Positions 16,041 to 31,831 of a stretch of DNA of 64,000 nucleotides are shown here, piece after piece. The stretch comes from Pseudomonas muyukensis. Its GTDB lineage: Bacteria > Pseudomonadota > Gammaproteobacteria > Pseudomonadales > Pseudomonadaceae. A program made the translations under genes and the position numbers. Positions within the stretch are counted from its first letter, which is position 1, and each line of letters begins with the position of its first letter. The stretch is from NCBI RefSeq assembly GCF_019139535.1, contig NZ_CP077073.1, positions 62,001 to 126,000 of the forward strand, written 5' to 3'. Below the pieces are notes generated by a model. It made no database searches and had not been told where the DNA came from. It saw nothing but the letters and a program-made list of their open reading frames with translations.

Positions 16041-17030
16041 ATGCGTGCAGTCAAGAATCTTCTCGTCCTTTACACCGGTGGCACCATCGGCATGCTGCAG
16101 ACCGCCGAAGGCCTGGCGCCGGCCGGTGGTTTCGAAGCGCGCATGCGCGAACATTTTGCCGTCTGCGGCGATGCGCCAAAGCTGCAGTGGTCGCTGCGTG
16201 AGCTGAACCCGCTGATCGACAGCGCCAACATGCAGCAGGCCAACTGGCTGGCGATGCGCGAGGCCATCGTCGAGGCGGTCGAGCGCGATGGCCATGACGG
16301 GGTGCTGGTGCTGCATGGCACCGATACCTTGGCCTACAGCGCCGCGGCCTTGTCGTTCCTGCTGCTGGGCCTGCCGGTGCCGGTGCTGCTGACCGGTTCC
16401 ATGCTGCCGGCCGGCGCACCTGGCAGCGACGCCTGGGCCAACCTGGTCGGCGCCCTGAACCTGTTCGAAAGCGGGTTGGAGAATGGCGTACAGCTGTTCT
16501 TCCACGGCCAGTTGCTGCATGGCTGCCGTGCGTCCAAGCTGCGCAGCGAGGCATTCGACGCCTTCAAGGCGCTACCGCGCCAGCGCGACGGCGAACGGGC
16601 AGCAGAGCTGCCGGCACGCCTGGATTACCGCCAGCCGCGCCAGCCGGTGAGCCTGGCCGTGCTGCCGGTGTTCCCGGGGCTTGCCGCGGGGCTGGTGCGT
16701 GGGCTGCTCGACAGTGGCATCCAGGGCCTGCTGCTGGAGTGCTACGGCAGCGGTACCGGCCCGTCCGACGACCAGGCGCTGCTCGACGTGCTGCACGATG
16801 CCCGCCAGGCTGGCGTGATGATCGCGGCGACCAGCCAGTGCCCGGAGGGGGCGGTGGTGTTCGACACCTACGCTGCTGGCAGCCGCCTGCGCGACACCGG
16901 GTTGGTCAGCGGTGGCGGCATGACCCGCGAGGCGGCGCTGGGCAAGATGTTCGCGTTGCTGGGTGCGGGGCTGGATGCTGATTCGGCTGAGCACTGGTTT
17001 GCCTTGGACCTTTGCGGGGAGCGGGCTTGA
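16041..17030 (+). CDS. ansA: L-asparaginase, type I (cytoplasmic)
   Basis: Hydrolyses asparagine to aspartate and ammonia. The 329-residue protein lacks a signal peptide, so it is the cytoplasmic form. Catalytic motifs are TGGTI (Thr12) and HGTDT (residues 92-96, with Thr94, Asp95 and a Lys further on in RASKLRSE). It lies downstream of the AGCS symporter in the same direction and could be cotranscribed. It ends at 17030 and is followed by a structured gap that separates it from the selenocysteine genes. Confidence 0.92.
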   Translation: MRAVKNLLVLYTGGTIGMLQTAEGLAPAGGFEARMREHFAVCGDAPKLQWSLRELNPLIDSANMQQANWLAMREAIVEAVERDGHDGVLVLHGTDTLAYSAAALSFLLLGLPVPVLLTGSMLPAGAPGSDAWANLVGALNLFESGLENGVQLFFHGQLLHGCRASKLRSEAFDAFKALPRQRDGERAAELPARLDYRQPRQPVSLAVLPVFPGLAAGLVRGLLDSGIQGLLLECYGSGTGPSDDQALLDVLHDARQAGVMIAATSQCPEGAVVFDTYAAGSRLRDTGLVSGGGMTREAALGKMFALLGAGLDADSAEHWFALDLCGERA

Positions 17031-17309
17031 GCCTCCCCGATCGAGCCTGGATCTACACTTACGCGTGACGGTTTCTAGCCATCGGGAAGTTCCCCCTAGC
17101 TCGCGAACGACAGGCGCCCGTGGAGGCGCCGCCCGTAGTTTTGCGGCGTCAGGAGGCGGGAGTGAGGGCCATTGAACGTGTGAGGGCCACCAGGCGCACG
17201 CCGTAGACCCTGCAGCGCCTAGCAAATCGAGCGCCGCCCGCGCGGCGCTCGATCTGCCTGGCGCCGCAAGGCTTACGCCAGACACCTGTAAACAAGCTCA
17301 AAAAGAAAA
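17031..17309. other. Structured intergenic region between ansA and selC, no protein gene seen
   Basis: This 279-base gap has no convincing coding frame. It holds a series of potential hairpins: GGCGCC-CGTGGA-GGCGCC and GCCGC/GCGGC near 17115-17150, a perfect 12-bp stem at 17226-17253, and CTGGCG/CGCCAG-like pairing near 17255-17283. The direct repeat GAGGGCCA occurs near 17163 and 17182. It could be a small RNA or a double terminator for the convergent ansA and selC transcripts. Confidence 0.4.
17226..17253. terminator. Perfect 12-bp hairpin between ansA and selC
   Basis: ATCGAGCGCCGC (17226-17237) pairs perfectly with GCGGCGCTCGAT (17242-17253) around a four-base loop. On the minus strand it lies downstream of selC and is followed by TTGCT. 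On the plus strand it lies downstream of ansA. It is probably a bidirectional end point, without a long U-run. Confidence 0.5.
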
Positions 17310-17405
17310 TGGCGGAAGGCAGCGGGAGTCGAACCTGCCCGGGAACGGCTGCCGTCCCCAACCGGGTTTGAAGCCCGGCCGCGCCACCGGGCGCGATTGC
17401 CTTCC
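17310..17405 (-). tRNA. selC: tRNA-Sec (selenocysteine tRNA)
   Basis: 96 bases on the minus strand including the encoded CCA. The 8-bp acceptor stem (GGAAGGCA with TGCCTTCC), the discriminator G, the long extra arm (TTGGGGACGGCAGCCGTTCC) and the TTCGACTCC T-arm identify a bacterial tRNA-Sec rather than an ordinary tRNA-Ser. The anticodon TCA at 17369-17371 reads the UGA codon. It lies 10 bases downstream of selB, completing selA-selB-selC in a single transcription direction, and is read together with the fdoG gene whose UGA it serves. Confidence 0.97.
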
Positions 17406-17415
17406 TTAGAAATCG

Positions 17416-20768
<3,353 letters not shown>

Positions 20769-20804
20769 CTACCTATGACTGATCCGTTGTCTGTTTCAGG
20801 CCCT

Positions 20805-20872
20805 TTCGCCGGCAAGGCCGGCTCCTACAAGGCTATGCGTCGCCGGTTGTAGGAGCCGGACTTGCCGGCGAA
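20805..20872. repeat. REP-type inverted pair between selA and fdhE
   Basis: Two inverted 26-base copies, 20805-20830 (TTCGCCGGCAAGGCCGGCTC...) and 20847-20872 (...GGACTTGCCGGCGAA), face each other across 16 bases and can form a long hairpin. They fill most of the 141-base gap between fdhE and selA and may adjust how much of the fdo transcript reads into selAB. Confidence 0.8.
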
Positions 20873-20903
20873 CGGGGGCAACTCGGTATTGCAGTGTAGT
20901 CCG

Positions 20904-21830
20904 TTAACCCCCTCCAGGCGCCAGCAGCAGGTTCGGCGCCAGGCGATGCCAGCCCTCCTCATCCAGGCGCATGTCCAGCACCAGGCTGGCCAGGTCGTCG
21001 GCCAGCGGTTCGGCGGCGGCGTCGTTTTCCAGGTAGTTCTGCTTGAGGTAGGCCTGGCAACCCGGGCAGCATTCGGCGCGCAGTGGCGCCTTGCCCAGCG
21101 CATGGCGATCATCCTCGAGGCTGCTGTAGCGCAAATCCTTGCTCGACTCGCAGTACACGCACTTGACCCGCACCACATGCCATTCGCAACTGCACAGCGA
21201 GCAGGCCAGGTAGCGCAGGCCGTTGTGCTTGCCACGGTTGCGCACCACCCCGGCCATGGCCGGCGAGCCGCAGGCCGGGCACTGGGCCAGGCTGCCGGCG
21301 GGCTTGAGTTCAGGTTGTGGCAGCGCCAGCAGCCAGCTGGACCAAGCGGCCTGCAACGCAGCGCCGATGAACGGTACCAGCGCCGCTGGCAAGGCATCGT
21401 ACTGGCCACCGAGCAAGGCAATAGCCCAACCCTTGCGCTGGCTGTCGTCGCTGTCGCGCAGGGTTCGCAGCGCTTCGGCCAACGGGCCTTCGGGCTCGTT
21501 ATGGAACTGCCCGAGCAAGGCCTGCAACCAGGCCAGCCAAGGCCCTTCGCGCACCAGGCTGTCCGCCGCCAGCGGTGGCAAGCCATGACTTATGCACAGG
21601 CGCTGGCGTTCACCTGCCACCGGCAAGCCGCCGGGCGGGTTATCCACAAGCTGTTGCTGGACACGACACAACCGCGCCACCAGCCTGAGGTAGGCGCCCA
21701 GGGCATGGCCCTCGGCCAACTGCTGCAGACGCGCGGCACGCAAGGCAAACAGATTGGCGGGGGGCAGGTGCAGGAACGGCGGCATCACCGCCGAGGCTTC
21801 GATCTGCCCAGGTTCGAGAATGGTGCTCAA
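20904..21830 (-). CDS. fdhE: Formate dehydrogenase accessory protein FdhE
   Basis: A cytoplasmic maturation factor needed for active Tat-exported formate dehydrogenase, thought to bind the catalytic subunit and its iron before export. The 308-residue protein has four Cys-X2-Cys motifs in its C-terminal half (CPAC, CSLC, CVYC and CPGC), the rubredoxin-like iron sites of the family. It starts 4 bases after the fdoI stop, so it belongs to the fdoGHI operon. Length and motifs are normal. Confidence 0.94.
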   Translation of the reverse strand: MSTILEPGQIEASAVMPPFLHLPPANLFALRAARLQQLAEGHALGAYLRLVARLCRVQQQLVDNPPGGLPVAGERQRLCISHGLPPLAADSLVREGPWLAWLQALLGQFHNEPEGPLAEALRTLRDSDDSQRKGWAIALLGGQYDALPAALVPFIGAALQAAWSSWLLALPQPELKPAGSLAQCPACGSPAMAGVVRNRGKHNGLRYLACSLCSCEWHVVRVKCVYCESSKDLRYSSLEDDRHALGKAPLRAECCPGCQAYLKQNYLENDAAAEPLADDLASLVLDMRLDEEGWHRLAPNLLLAPGGG

Positions 21831-21834
21831 ACGG

Positions 21835-22491
21835 TCATCCTTCTTTTCTGCCGTGGTTATGCGGCGTCTTGTCCCCGGTCACGTCCCGGTACCACAGTTC
21901 ATGGTGCTTGCGCGCCCAGCCGCGGCTGACCCAGCCATGCAGCATGGCGCCGATCGAGCCCTTGATCCAGATCCCGGCGTAGATGTGCACGATGATACTC
22001 AGTATGAGCACGAACGCCGCCAAGGCATGCAACAACGCCGACAGGCGAATGACGTCGATGCCGAACCAGTGGCTGAAGTACGCGCGCCAGATCACCACGC
22101 CGCTGACCAGCAGCACCAGCATGCAGGCCAACAAGGTCCAGAACAGCAGCTTCTGCCCGGCGTTGTACTTGCCGATGGGCGGCACGCCGTCCTCCTTGTT
22201 CAACATCACCCGGTCGATGCGCCGTAGCCACAGGCGGTCGTTGGCGGTGATGAAGTTGGCGCGCCAGAAACGCAGCACCAGGCCCAGGAAGAACACGAAC
22301 ATCGCCACGCCGATGAACGGGTGGAGGATGCGTGTCCAGGGCCCGCCGCCGAACAGCTGGCTGAGCCAGAACAGCGCCGGGTGGAACAGCGCCAGCCCCG
22401 ACAACCCGGCCAGCACGAACAGGATCGCCACCACCCAGTGGTTGCTGCGCTCGTTGGCGTTGTAGCGCAGGATCGGTTTGTTGTCGCTCAT
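21835..22491 (-). CDS. fdoI: Formate dehydrogenase cytochrome b556 (gamma) subunit
   Basis: Membrane subunit that takes electrons from the beta subunit through two b-type haems and passes them to quinone. The 218-residue protein has four hydrophobic helices ([52 protein letters not shown] and [20 protein letters not shown]) with histidines placed for haem binding (NHWV, HPFIG, LLHAL and IVHIY). Its start overlaps the fdoH stop as ATGA. Confidence 0.93.
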   Translation of the reverse strand: MSDNKPILRYNANERSNHWVVAILFVLAGLSGLALFHPALFWLSQLFGGGPWTRILHPFIGVAMFVFFLGLVLRFWRANFITANDRLWLRRIDRVMLNKEDGVPPIGKYNAGQKLLFWTLLACMLVLLVSGVVIWRAYFSHWFGIDVIRLSALLHALAAFVLILSIIVHIYAGIWIKGSIGAMLHGWVSRGWARKHHELWYRDVTGDKTPHNHGRKEG

Positions 22492-23438
22492 GGCCGCTGC
22501 TCCCCTTCGCCGCCCGGGCGCTTCGGATCATAGACATGCACCGCCGGGTCCACCTGGTGGACGCTGGCATCGCCCGTCGGCGGATGCTCATCCTCCTCGA
22601 CCCGCTGCGGCCCCACCCGCACATAGTGGAAGAACCCAGCCACCACCGCCGCGCCCATGGCCAGCAGCGCCAGCGGCTTGCTGAAGCCCTTCCACAGCCC
22701 CACCAGCGGGCTGATCACCGGTTGGTCCGGCAGGCCGGCGTACAACCTGGGGGTATCGGCGTGGTGCAGCACGTACATCACATGGGTGCCGCCGACGCCA
22801 TCCGGGTCGTACAACCCGGCGTTGGCATAACCGCGCGACTTGAGGTCGACGATGCGCTCGTCGGCATGCACCTTCATCTCATCCTTGCTGCCGAAGACGA
22901 TGGCCCCGGTCGGGCAGGTCTTCACGCAGGCCGGCTCCAGGCCCACGCTCACGCGGTCGGAACACAGGGTGCACTTGTATGCCTTGTGGTCCTTCTGCGA
23001 GATGCGCGGGATGTTGAACGGGCAGCCGGTGATGCAGTAGCCGCAACCGATGCAATGGTCCTGGTTGAAATCGACGATACCGTTGGCGTGCTTGATGATC
23101 GCCCCCGGGCTCGGGCAGGCCTTCAGGCAACCGGGCTCGGCGCAGTGCATGCAGCCGTCCTTGCGGATCAGCCACTCCAGGTTGCCGTCGTCGCGCTCGT
23201 GCTCGGTGAAGCGCATCAGGGTCCAGGTCTCGGCCGTGAGGTCCTGGGGGTTGTCGTAGGTGCCGTGGTTGTGGCCGACCTCGTCACGCAGTTCGTTCCA
23301 CTCCGAACACGCCACCTGGCAGGCCTTGCAGCCGATGCACTTGGTGGTGTCGATCAGCTTGGCGACTTCCTGCTGCTGGCGTACCGAGGGCGGCACGGTG
23401 GTGGTGGCCGAGCGGGCAATGATGTCTTGGCTGGCCAT
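22488..23438 (-). CDS. fdoH: Formate dehydrogenase iron-sulfur (beta) subunit
   Basis: Electron-transfer subunit of 316 residues with four [4Fe-4S] cluster motifs in order: [50 protein letters not shown] and [22 protein letters not shown]-terminal helix ([18 protein letters not shown], about residues 268-285) anchors it to the membrane from the periplasmic side. The start overlaps the fdoG stop by one base (TGATG). It links the Sec/molybdenum site of FdoG to cytochrome FdoI. Confidence 0.95.
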   Translation of the reverse strand: MASQDIIARSATTTVPPSVRQQQEVAKLIDTTKCIGCKACQVACSEWNELRDEVGHNHGTYDNPQDLTAETWTLMRFTEHERDDGNLEWLIRKDGCMHCAEPGCLKACPSPGAIIKHANGIVDFNQDHCIGCGYCITGCPFNIPRISQKDHKAYKCTLCSDRVSVGLEPACVKTCPTGAIVFGSKDEMKVHADERIVDLKSRGYANAGLYDPDGVGGTHVMYVLHHADTPRLYAGLPDQPVISPLVGLWKGFSKPLALLAMGAAVVAGFFHYVRVGPQRVEEDEHPPTGDASVHQVDPAVHVYDPKRPGGEGEQRP

Positions 23439-26400
23439 CAGAGTTTCTCCACTTTGACGAGGAACGACTTGGACTCCGGCGTCTGGGTGTTGCCATCACC
23501 CAGGAACGGCACCAGGGTGTTGGTCAGGTAGCCGTGCCGCGTGGTGCCGGTGAAGCCCCAGTGCAGCGGGATGCCGATCTGGTGCACGGTCTGGTTGTTG
23601 ACCTGCAGCGGACGGATCCGCTTGGTCACCACCGCCACCGCGTCGATATGCCCGCGCTTGCTCGACACCCGCACCCGGTCACCGGCCTTGATGCCCTTCT
23701 CGTTGGCCAGTACCTCGCCGATCTCGACGAACTGCTCGGGCTGGGCAATGGCGTTGAGCCGGCAATGCTTGCTCCAGAAGTGGAAGTGCTCGGTCAACCG
23801 GTAGGTGGTCGCCGCATACGGGAACTCGTCGTGCGTGCCGAGGGTGTCCCACACCGAATCGAAGATCCGTCCGGCCGGGTTGCTGGTGGCCTTCTTGTTC
23901 TGCGGGTGCAAGGGGTTGATGCCGATCGGCGTCTCGAACGGCTCGTAGTGCTCGGGGAACGGCCCCTCGGCCATCTTGTCGATGGCGAAGAAGCGTGCCA
24001 CGCCCTCGGGGTTCATGATGAACGGGTTCATCCCGGCCTCGGGCGGCGAGTCGACCTTGAAGTCGGGCACGTCGGTGCCGGTCCAGGACTTGCCGTTCCA
24101 CCACACCAGGCGCTTCTTCTCTGGGTCCCACGGCTTGCCCTGCGGGTCGCTGGAGGCACGGTTGTAGAGAATGCGCCGGTTGGCCGGCCAGGCCCAGGCC
24201 CAGTTCTGCACCTGGTGCATGCCGTACGGGTCGCTGTTGTCGCGCCGGGCCATCTGGTTGCCCTGCTCGGTCCAGCAGCCGGCGAAGATCCAGCAGCCGG
24301 AGGCGGTGCTGCCGTCGTCCTTCATCTGGCCGAAGCCGGACAACTGCTGCCCGGCCTTGAGCGTGGCGCCGCTCGGGTCGGAGAGGTCGCTGACCGCCCA
24401 GCCGTTCATCTCCTTGGCCAGTTCCTCGGGCGAAGGCTCCTCAGGCACCTTGTACGGCCAGCTGATGTTGAGCATCGGCTCGGGATACGCGCCGCCCTCG
24501 GCCTGGTAACGCTTGCGCAGGCGCAGGAACAGCTCGCTCATGATGTGCACGTCGGTGCGGGTCTGGCCCGGGCCGTCGGCGCCCTTCCAGTGCCACTGCA
24601 GCCAGCGGCTGCTGTTGACCAGCGAGCCATCTTCCTCGGCGAAGCAGGTGGTGGGCAGGCGGATCACTTCGGTCTGGATATTGGCCGTGTCGACATCGTT
24701 GAACGGGCCGGCATTGCGCCAGAACTCGGAGGTCTCGGTGGCCAGCGGGTCCATGATCACCAGCCACTTGAGCTTGGCCAGCGCGGCGGTGACGCGGTTC
24801 TTGTCCGGCAACGCGGCGATCGGGTTGAAGCCCTGGCACATGTAGCCGTTGACCTTGCCCTGGCCCATCATCTCGAACATGCGCAGCACGTCGTAGGCCG
24901 GCACATCGAGCTTGGGCAGCCAGTCGTAGCCCCAGTTGTTGGCCGCGGTGGCGTTGGCGCCATACCAGGCCTTCATCAGGCTGACGTGGAATTTGCCATA
25001 GTTCTGCCAGTACGACAGTTGCCCCGGGCGCAGCGGCTTGGAGGCGCGCTTGTCGATATAGGTGGCGTAGTCCTGCTCGGCGTCGCCGGCCAGGGTCAGG
25101 TAGCCCGGCAGCGAGTTCGACAGCAGGCCCAAGTCGGTAAGGCCCTGGATGTTGGAGTGCCCGCGCAAGGCGTTGACGCCACCGCCAGGCATGCCGACGT
25201 TGCCCAGCAGCAACTGCACCATCGCCGCGCTGCGGATGATCTGCGCGCCGATGGAGTGCTGGGTCCAGCCCAGGGCGTAGAGGATCGTCATGGTCTTGCC
25301 CGGTACCGAGCAGGTGGCGATCTCTTCCCAGACCTTCATCATCTGATCCTGCGGCATGCCGCAGGTCATGCTCGCCAGTTCAGGCGTGTAGCGGCTGTAA
25401 TGCTGCTTCATCAACTGATAGACGCAACGCGGGTGCTGCAGGGTCGGGTCGACCTTGGCAAAGCCATCCTCGCCCAGCTCATAGCCCCAGCCGGACTTGT
25501 CGGCATACACGCGCTTGGCCGCGTCGTAGCCGCTGAACAGCCCGTCCTCGAAGCCATAGCCCTCTTTGACGATGAACGACACGTCGGTGTAGTTGCGCAC
25601 GTACTCGTGCTGGATCTTGTCGTTGCTCAGCAGGTAGTTGATCAACCCGCCCATGAAGGCGATGTCGCTGCCGGTGCGAATCGGCGCGTAGTAATCGGCC
25701 ACCGAGGCGGTACGGGTGAACCGCGGGTCGACCACGATCAGCCGCGCCTTGTTGTGCGCCTTGGCTTCGGTCACCCACTTGAAGCCGCACGGGTGCGCTT
25801 CAGCGGCGTTGCCGCCCATCACCAGGACCAGGTTTGCGTTGGCGATATCGGACCAGTGATTGGTCATCGCGCCACGGCCATACGTCGGGGCAAGACTTGC
25901 CACCGTCGGGCCGTGTCAGACACGCGCCTGGTTGTCGAACCCCAGCATGCCCAGCGAACGGATCACCTTGTGCGTCAGGTAGCCCGCTTCGCTGGAAGCG
26001 GCGGACGCGGCGAGAAAGCCTGTGGTCAGCCAGCGGTTGACCGTCTGGCCCTGGGCGTTCTTCTCGATGAAGTTGGCGTCGCGGTCCTGTTTCATCAGCT
26101 CGGCGATGCGATCGAGGGCTTCGTCCCACTCGATGCGGGTCCACTCGTTGCTGCCCGGCTTGCGCACCTCGGGGTACATCAGGCGGTTGGGGCTGTGGAT
26201 AAAGTCCAGCAGGCCAGCGCCTTTCGGGCACAGGGTGCCGCGGTTCACCGGGTGGTCGGCGTCGCCCTCGATATGGATGATGTTCTGCTTGACGTTCTTG
26301 CCCGCGTCGCCCTGGCTGTACATGATCAGGCCGCAGCCGACCGAGCAGTAGGGGCAGGTGTTACGGGTTTCTTTTGTATGCGCCAGCTTGAAGTGGCGCA

Positions 26401-26506
26401 CCTGCTCGGCGAACGCGGGGGTCGGGGCCATGCCCAACGCCGCAAGGCTCGAGCCTCCAAGGCCGACGGCGGCGACCTTGAAGAATTGCCGACGGTTGAG
26501 GTCCAT
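23438..26506 (-). CDS. fdoG: Formate dehydrogenase catalytic (alpha) subunit, selenoprotein
   Basis: Periplasm-facing respiratory formate dehydrogenase (FdnG/FdoG type) that oxidises formate to CO2 at a bis-MGD molybdenum or tungsten centre. The frame spans 1023 codons with one in-frame UGA at 25916-25918, read as selenocysteine 197 in the segment [21 protein letters not shown], the exact position used in E. coli FdoG. It has a twin-arginine signal (NRRQFFK, residues 4-10), a [4Fe-4S] site (CPYCSVGCG with a later LCPKGAG) and the molybdopterin dinucleotide-binding domains. A SECIS hairpin follows the UGA. An annotation that stops at the UGA would wrongly split this into a 196-residue protein and an 821-residue protein. 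Confidence 0.96.
25880..25918 (-). promoter_or_regulatory. Bacterial SECIS element directing Sec at the fdoG UGA
   Basis: On the minus strand the UGA is followed by CACGGCCCGACGG and then the apical hairpin GG-U-GGCA-AGUCU-UGCC-CC (plus strand 25887-25904). It has the bulged U and the GU-containing loop contacted by SelB. It is nearly the same as the E. coli fdoG SECIS, with compensating changes in the upper stem (UGCA/UGCA to GGCA/UGCC). Confidence 0.9.
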
Positions 26507-26570
26507 CGTGCACTCCTGATCAGGTTCTCGGGCGCACGGGACTTGGCCGGCGCCTCAGGGACTTCACGGT

Positions 26571-26590
26571 GGCGGTATGCGGATACCGCC
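26571..26590. promoter_or_regulatory. Hairpin/palindrome in the fdo upstream region
   Basis: GGCGGTAT (26571-26578) and ATACCGCC (26583-26590) form a perfect 8-bp inverted repeat with a GCGG loop, 65 bases before fdoG. It may be an operator or a leader hairpin of the formate dehydrogenase operon. No clear -10/-35 pair was found around it. Confidence 0.4.
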
Positions 26591-26625
26591 AATCGTTAAG
26601 ATTAGCCAAGAATCATGGAAGTGCG

Positions 26626-26754
26626 ATGACATGGGTCAAGAGGTTGCTTGCTGGCGATGAGCCCCGGCAGGTGGTGGATGGCACTTGCTATAGCGATGAT
26701 CGCTGGCGAGCCGGCTCCTGGGGCGTCGCGTCAAGCCCAGCTGAGCAGGCATAA
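26626..26754 (+). CDS. Possible 42-residue small protein
   Basis: A short frame beginning MTWVKRLLAGDEPRQ and ending VASSPAEQA, with GGAAG about 8 bases before the ATG. It ends immediately before the hairpin at 26753-26782, which could terminate it on the plus strand. It occupies most of the 304-base gap between the divergent fdoG and ssb ends. There is no known domain, and the middle part resembles degenerate REP sequence (GCTGGCGAGCCGGCTCCTG), so it may be chance. Confidence 0.25.
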   Translation: MTWVKRLLAGDEPRQVVDGTCYSDDRWRAGSWGVASSPAEQA

Positions 26755-26782
26755 AAAAACCCAGGACGAGAGCCCTGGGTTT
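26753..26782 (-). terminator. Rho-independent terminator of ssb
   Basis: On the minus strand AACCCAGG pairs with CCTGGGTT across an 8-base loop and is followed by a run of T residues (AAAAAAA at 26753-26759 on the plus strand). It lies about 30 bases after the ssb stop. A separate perfect 16-base palindrome, CTTGGCGTACGCCAAG (26787-26802), lies between the stop and this terminator. Confidence 0.85.
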
Positions 26783-26810
26783 CTGGCTTGGCGTACGCCA
26801 AGCGCTTCGA

Positions 26811-27359
26811 TCAGAACGGAATATCGTCGTCGAAGCTGTCGAAGTCAGCGGCTGGCTGCGGAGCCGGCTGCTGTGGCGCAGGACGCTGCGGTGCCTGCTG
26901 CGGGCGTGGCGCCTGCTGACGCGGAGCCTGGTTGTACTGTTGCTGCTGGCCGCCACCTTGGTTGTAGTTGCCGCCACCCTGGTTGTACGGGTCACCGCCC
27001 TGCTGCTGGCCCTGCGGACGACCGCCGAGCAGCTGCATGGTGCCGTTGATGTCGACGATGATCTCGGTGGTGTAGCGCTTGATGCCGTCTTTTTCCCACT
27101 CGCGGGTCTGCAGCTTGCCTTCGATGTAGCACTGCGAACCTTTGCGCAGGTACTCGCCGGCGATCTCGGCGACCTTGCCGAACAGCGACACACGGTGCCA
27201 CTCGGTACGCTCGACCTTCTGGCCCGACTGCTTGTCGGTCCACTGCTCGCTGGTGGCCAGGCTCAGGTTGGTCACGGCGTTACCGTTGGGCAGGTAGCGG
27301 ACTTCGGGATCCTGACCGCAGGTGCCGACCAGAATGACTTTGTTAACCCCACGGGCCAT
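26811..27359 (-). CDS. ssb: Single-stranded DNA-binding protein
   Basis: Binds single-stranded DNA during replication, repair and recombination. The 182-residue protein has the N-terminal OB fold ([51 protein letters not shown]), a long Gln/Gly/Pro/Asn-rich linker (residues 115-170) and the acidic tip [11 protein letters not shown] that recruits partner proteins. It starts 9 bases after the stop of the MFS gene upstream, so they may share a transcript. It ends at a strong terminator. Confidence 0.97.
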   Translation of the reverse strand: MARGVNKVILVGTCGQDPEVRYLPNGNAVTNLSLATSEQWTDKQSGQKVERTEWHRVSLFGKVAEIAGEYLRKGSQCYIEGKLQTREWEKDGIKRYTTEIIVDINGTMQLLGGRPQGQQQGGDPYNQGGGNYNQGGGQQQQYNQAPRQQAPRPQQAPQRPAPQQPAPQPAADFDSFDDDIPF

Positions 27360-27368
27360 AACGTTCTC

Positions 27369-28763
27369 CTAGGCTTCGCACGCCGAAGCGGCTGGGTTCA
27401 CCAGACGCTCGAGGGTCGCGCGGTCCAAAATTTTCGTATCCAGTTTGATATAGATGGCGGCTTCTTCTGCCACCACCACGGCGTCGGTCACACCCGGCAC
27501 GGCCAACAGACGCTCGGTCAGCCCGGCTTCCCGGACCGCTTCTGGCGCCAAAGGCATGCGCAGGCTGGTCACGTAGGGTGGCTCGTTCATGCGCAACGCA
27601 GTGAGCAACCACAGGACGCACAACACCGCACACCCCAGGAACACCATGCTCAAGCCACCGTGCTGGAACAACCAGCCACCGAGGATGCCTCCCAGCGCGG
27701 CGCCGAGGAACTGGCTGGTGGAATACACCCCCATTGCCGTTCCCTTGCCACCGGCAGGCGATACCTTGCTGACCAGCGAAGGCAAGGATGCCTCCAGCAG
27801 GTTGAATGCGGTAAAGAATACCACGGTGCCGATCACCAGTCCCTGCAAGTTGTCAGCCCACTGCCAGAAGAACACCTCCACCAGCAGCAGAACACTGACC
27901 GCGCCAAGCAACACGCGTTTCATCTTGCGCTTCTTCTCCCCGTAAATGATGAAGGGGATCATTGCAAAAAATGAAACCAACAGCGCGGTCAGGTACACCC
28001 ACCAGTGCTGCTCCTTGGGCAGCCCGCCGCGCTCGACGAAGGCCAGGGGCAGCGCGACGAAGCTGGCCATCAGGATGGCGTGCAGCACGAAAATGCTGAT
28101 GTCCAGGCGCAGAAGGTCCGGATTGCGCAGGGTCGGGCCAAGGGCTTGACGGGCAACACCAGACTCACGATGGGTCAGCACACTGTGCGAATTGGGCACG
28201 ACGAAGGCGATCAGGCCAATGCCGACCAGGGCAAGTCCTGCAGTGGCGAGGAACAATCCTGACAAACCAAAGGCGCGGGTCAGCAGTGGCCCGACCACCA
28301 TAGCCACGGCGAACGACAGGCCGATGCTCATGCCGATCATGGCCATGGCCTTGGTCCGGTGCTGCTCGCGGGTGAGGTCCGAGAGCAAGGCCATCACCGC
28401 CGCGGAGATCGCCCCGGCGCCCTGCAGGATGCGCCCGGCGATCACGCCCCAGATCGAGTCGGCCTGGGCCGCCAGCACACTGCCCAGGGCGAAGATCACC
28501 AGCCCCAGGTAGATCACCGGACGGCGGCCGATGCGGTCGGAAATCACCCCGAACGGGATCTGCAACACCGCCTGGGTCAGGCCATAGGCACCGATGGCCA
28601 GGCCGATCAGCGCGGGGGTGGCGCCGGCCAGGTCCATGCCGTAGGTGGCCAGCACCGGCAGCACCATGAACATGCCCAGCATACGAAAGGCAAAGACCAG
28701 GGCCAGGCCGCTCGCGGCGCGGGTTTCGCTGCCGCTCATGCGCTCGTTGTGGGTGTCGTGCAT
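27369..28763 (-). CDS. MFS transporter with C-terminal YAM domain (YajR-like)
   Basis: A 464-residue membrane protein with 12 predicted helices and MFS motif A ([16 protein letters not shown]). A C-terminal soluble ferredoxin-like domain of about 65 residues ([26 protein letters not shown]) corresponds to the YAM domain of E. coli YajR. It is presumably a proton-driven exporter of unknown substrate. The start at 28763 has GAGG upstream; MSGSE at 28739 is an alternative. Its position between divergent uvrA and ssb is a conserved Pseudomonas arrangement. Confidence 0.9.
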   Translation of the reverse strand: MHDTHNERMSGSETRAASGLALVFAFRMLGMFMVLPVLATYGMDLAGATPALIGLAIGAYGLTQAVLQIPFGVISDRIGRRPVIYLGLVIFALGSVLAAQADSIWGVIAGRILQGAGAISAAVMALLSDLTREQHRTKAMAMIGMSIGLSFAVAMVVGPLLTRAFGLSGLFLATAGLALVGIGLIAFVVPNSHSVLTHRESGVARQALGPTLRNPDLLRLDISIFVLHAILMASFVALPLAFVERGGLPKEQHWWVYLTALLVSFFAMIPFIIYGEKKRKMKRVLLGAVSVLLLVEVFFWQWADNLQGLVIGTVVFFTAFNLLEASLPSLVSKVSPAGGKGTAMGVYSTSQFLGAALGGILGGWLFQHGGLSMVFLGCAVLCVLWLLTALRMNEPPYVTSLRMPLAPEAVREAGLTERLLAVPGVTDAVVVAEEAAIYIKLDTKILDRATLERLVNPAASACEA

Positions 28764-28831
28764 GGATTAACCTCGTGTGAACCGGCGGCGATTCTATCAG
28801 TCCGACGCCTTGACGGCATATACGCGACGCT

Positions 28832-28861
28832 TTGCCGCGTAATGGCAGCGCGCCGTATACT
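28832..28861 (+). promoter_or_regulatory. Candidate sigma70 promoter of uvrA
   Basis: TTGCCG (28832-28837) and TATACT (28856-28861) are separated by 18 bases and lie about 32 bases upstream of the uvrA GTG. I found no clear LexA box (CTGT-N8-ACAG) in the 129-base divergent region. Confidence 0.45.
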
Positions 28862-28892
28862 CCTTTGTTTATGCCCGCCGAGCGAGGCCGTA

Positions 28893-31727
<2,835 letters not shown>

Positions 31728-31735
31728 AGGCCATG

Positions 31736-31752
31736 GGGGCGCTTTGCGCCCC
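31736..31752 (+). terminator. Hairpin after uvrA
   Basis: GGGGCGC (31736-31742) and GCGCCCC (31746-31752) form a 7-bp stem with a TTT loop 9 bases after the uvrA stop. The following sequence (TATCGCG) is not U-rich, so termination is likely but not certain. Confidence 0.45.
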
Positions 31753-31753
31753 T

Positions 31754-31831
31754 ATCGCGACACAAGGCCGCTCCTACAGGCGAACGCATGAGGGTGCGCG
31801 ATCGCCTGTAGGAGCGGCCTTGTGTCGCGAT
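31754..31831. repeat. Perfect 30-bp inverted repeat (REP-type) between uvrA and the ferritin gene
   Basis: The left arm 31754-31783 (begins ATCGCGACACAAGGCCGC) is the exact reverse complement of the right arm 31802-31831 (ends CCTTGTGTCGCGAT), with an 18-base spacer. It contains the GTAGGAGCGGCC core typical of P. putida REP elements and belongs to a different subfamily from the copies at 4226, 13377 and 20805. It lies between two convergent genes. Confidence 0.85.

Noticed and set aside
25903..25918. A stop codon interrupting fdoG, as if it were a split pseudogene
   Set aside because: The UGA is at the selenocysteine position, is followed by a SECIS hairpin, and selA, selB and tRNA-Sec are adjacent.
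23534..26599. Plus-strand frame of about 1000 codons opposite fdoG
   Set aside because: Shadow frame; the minus-strand gene is fully explained by formate dehydrogenase motifs.
28764..28892. LexA box between uvrA and the YajR-like gene
   Set aside because: No CTGT-N8-ACAG or close match could be found in the 129 bases.
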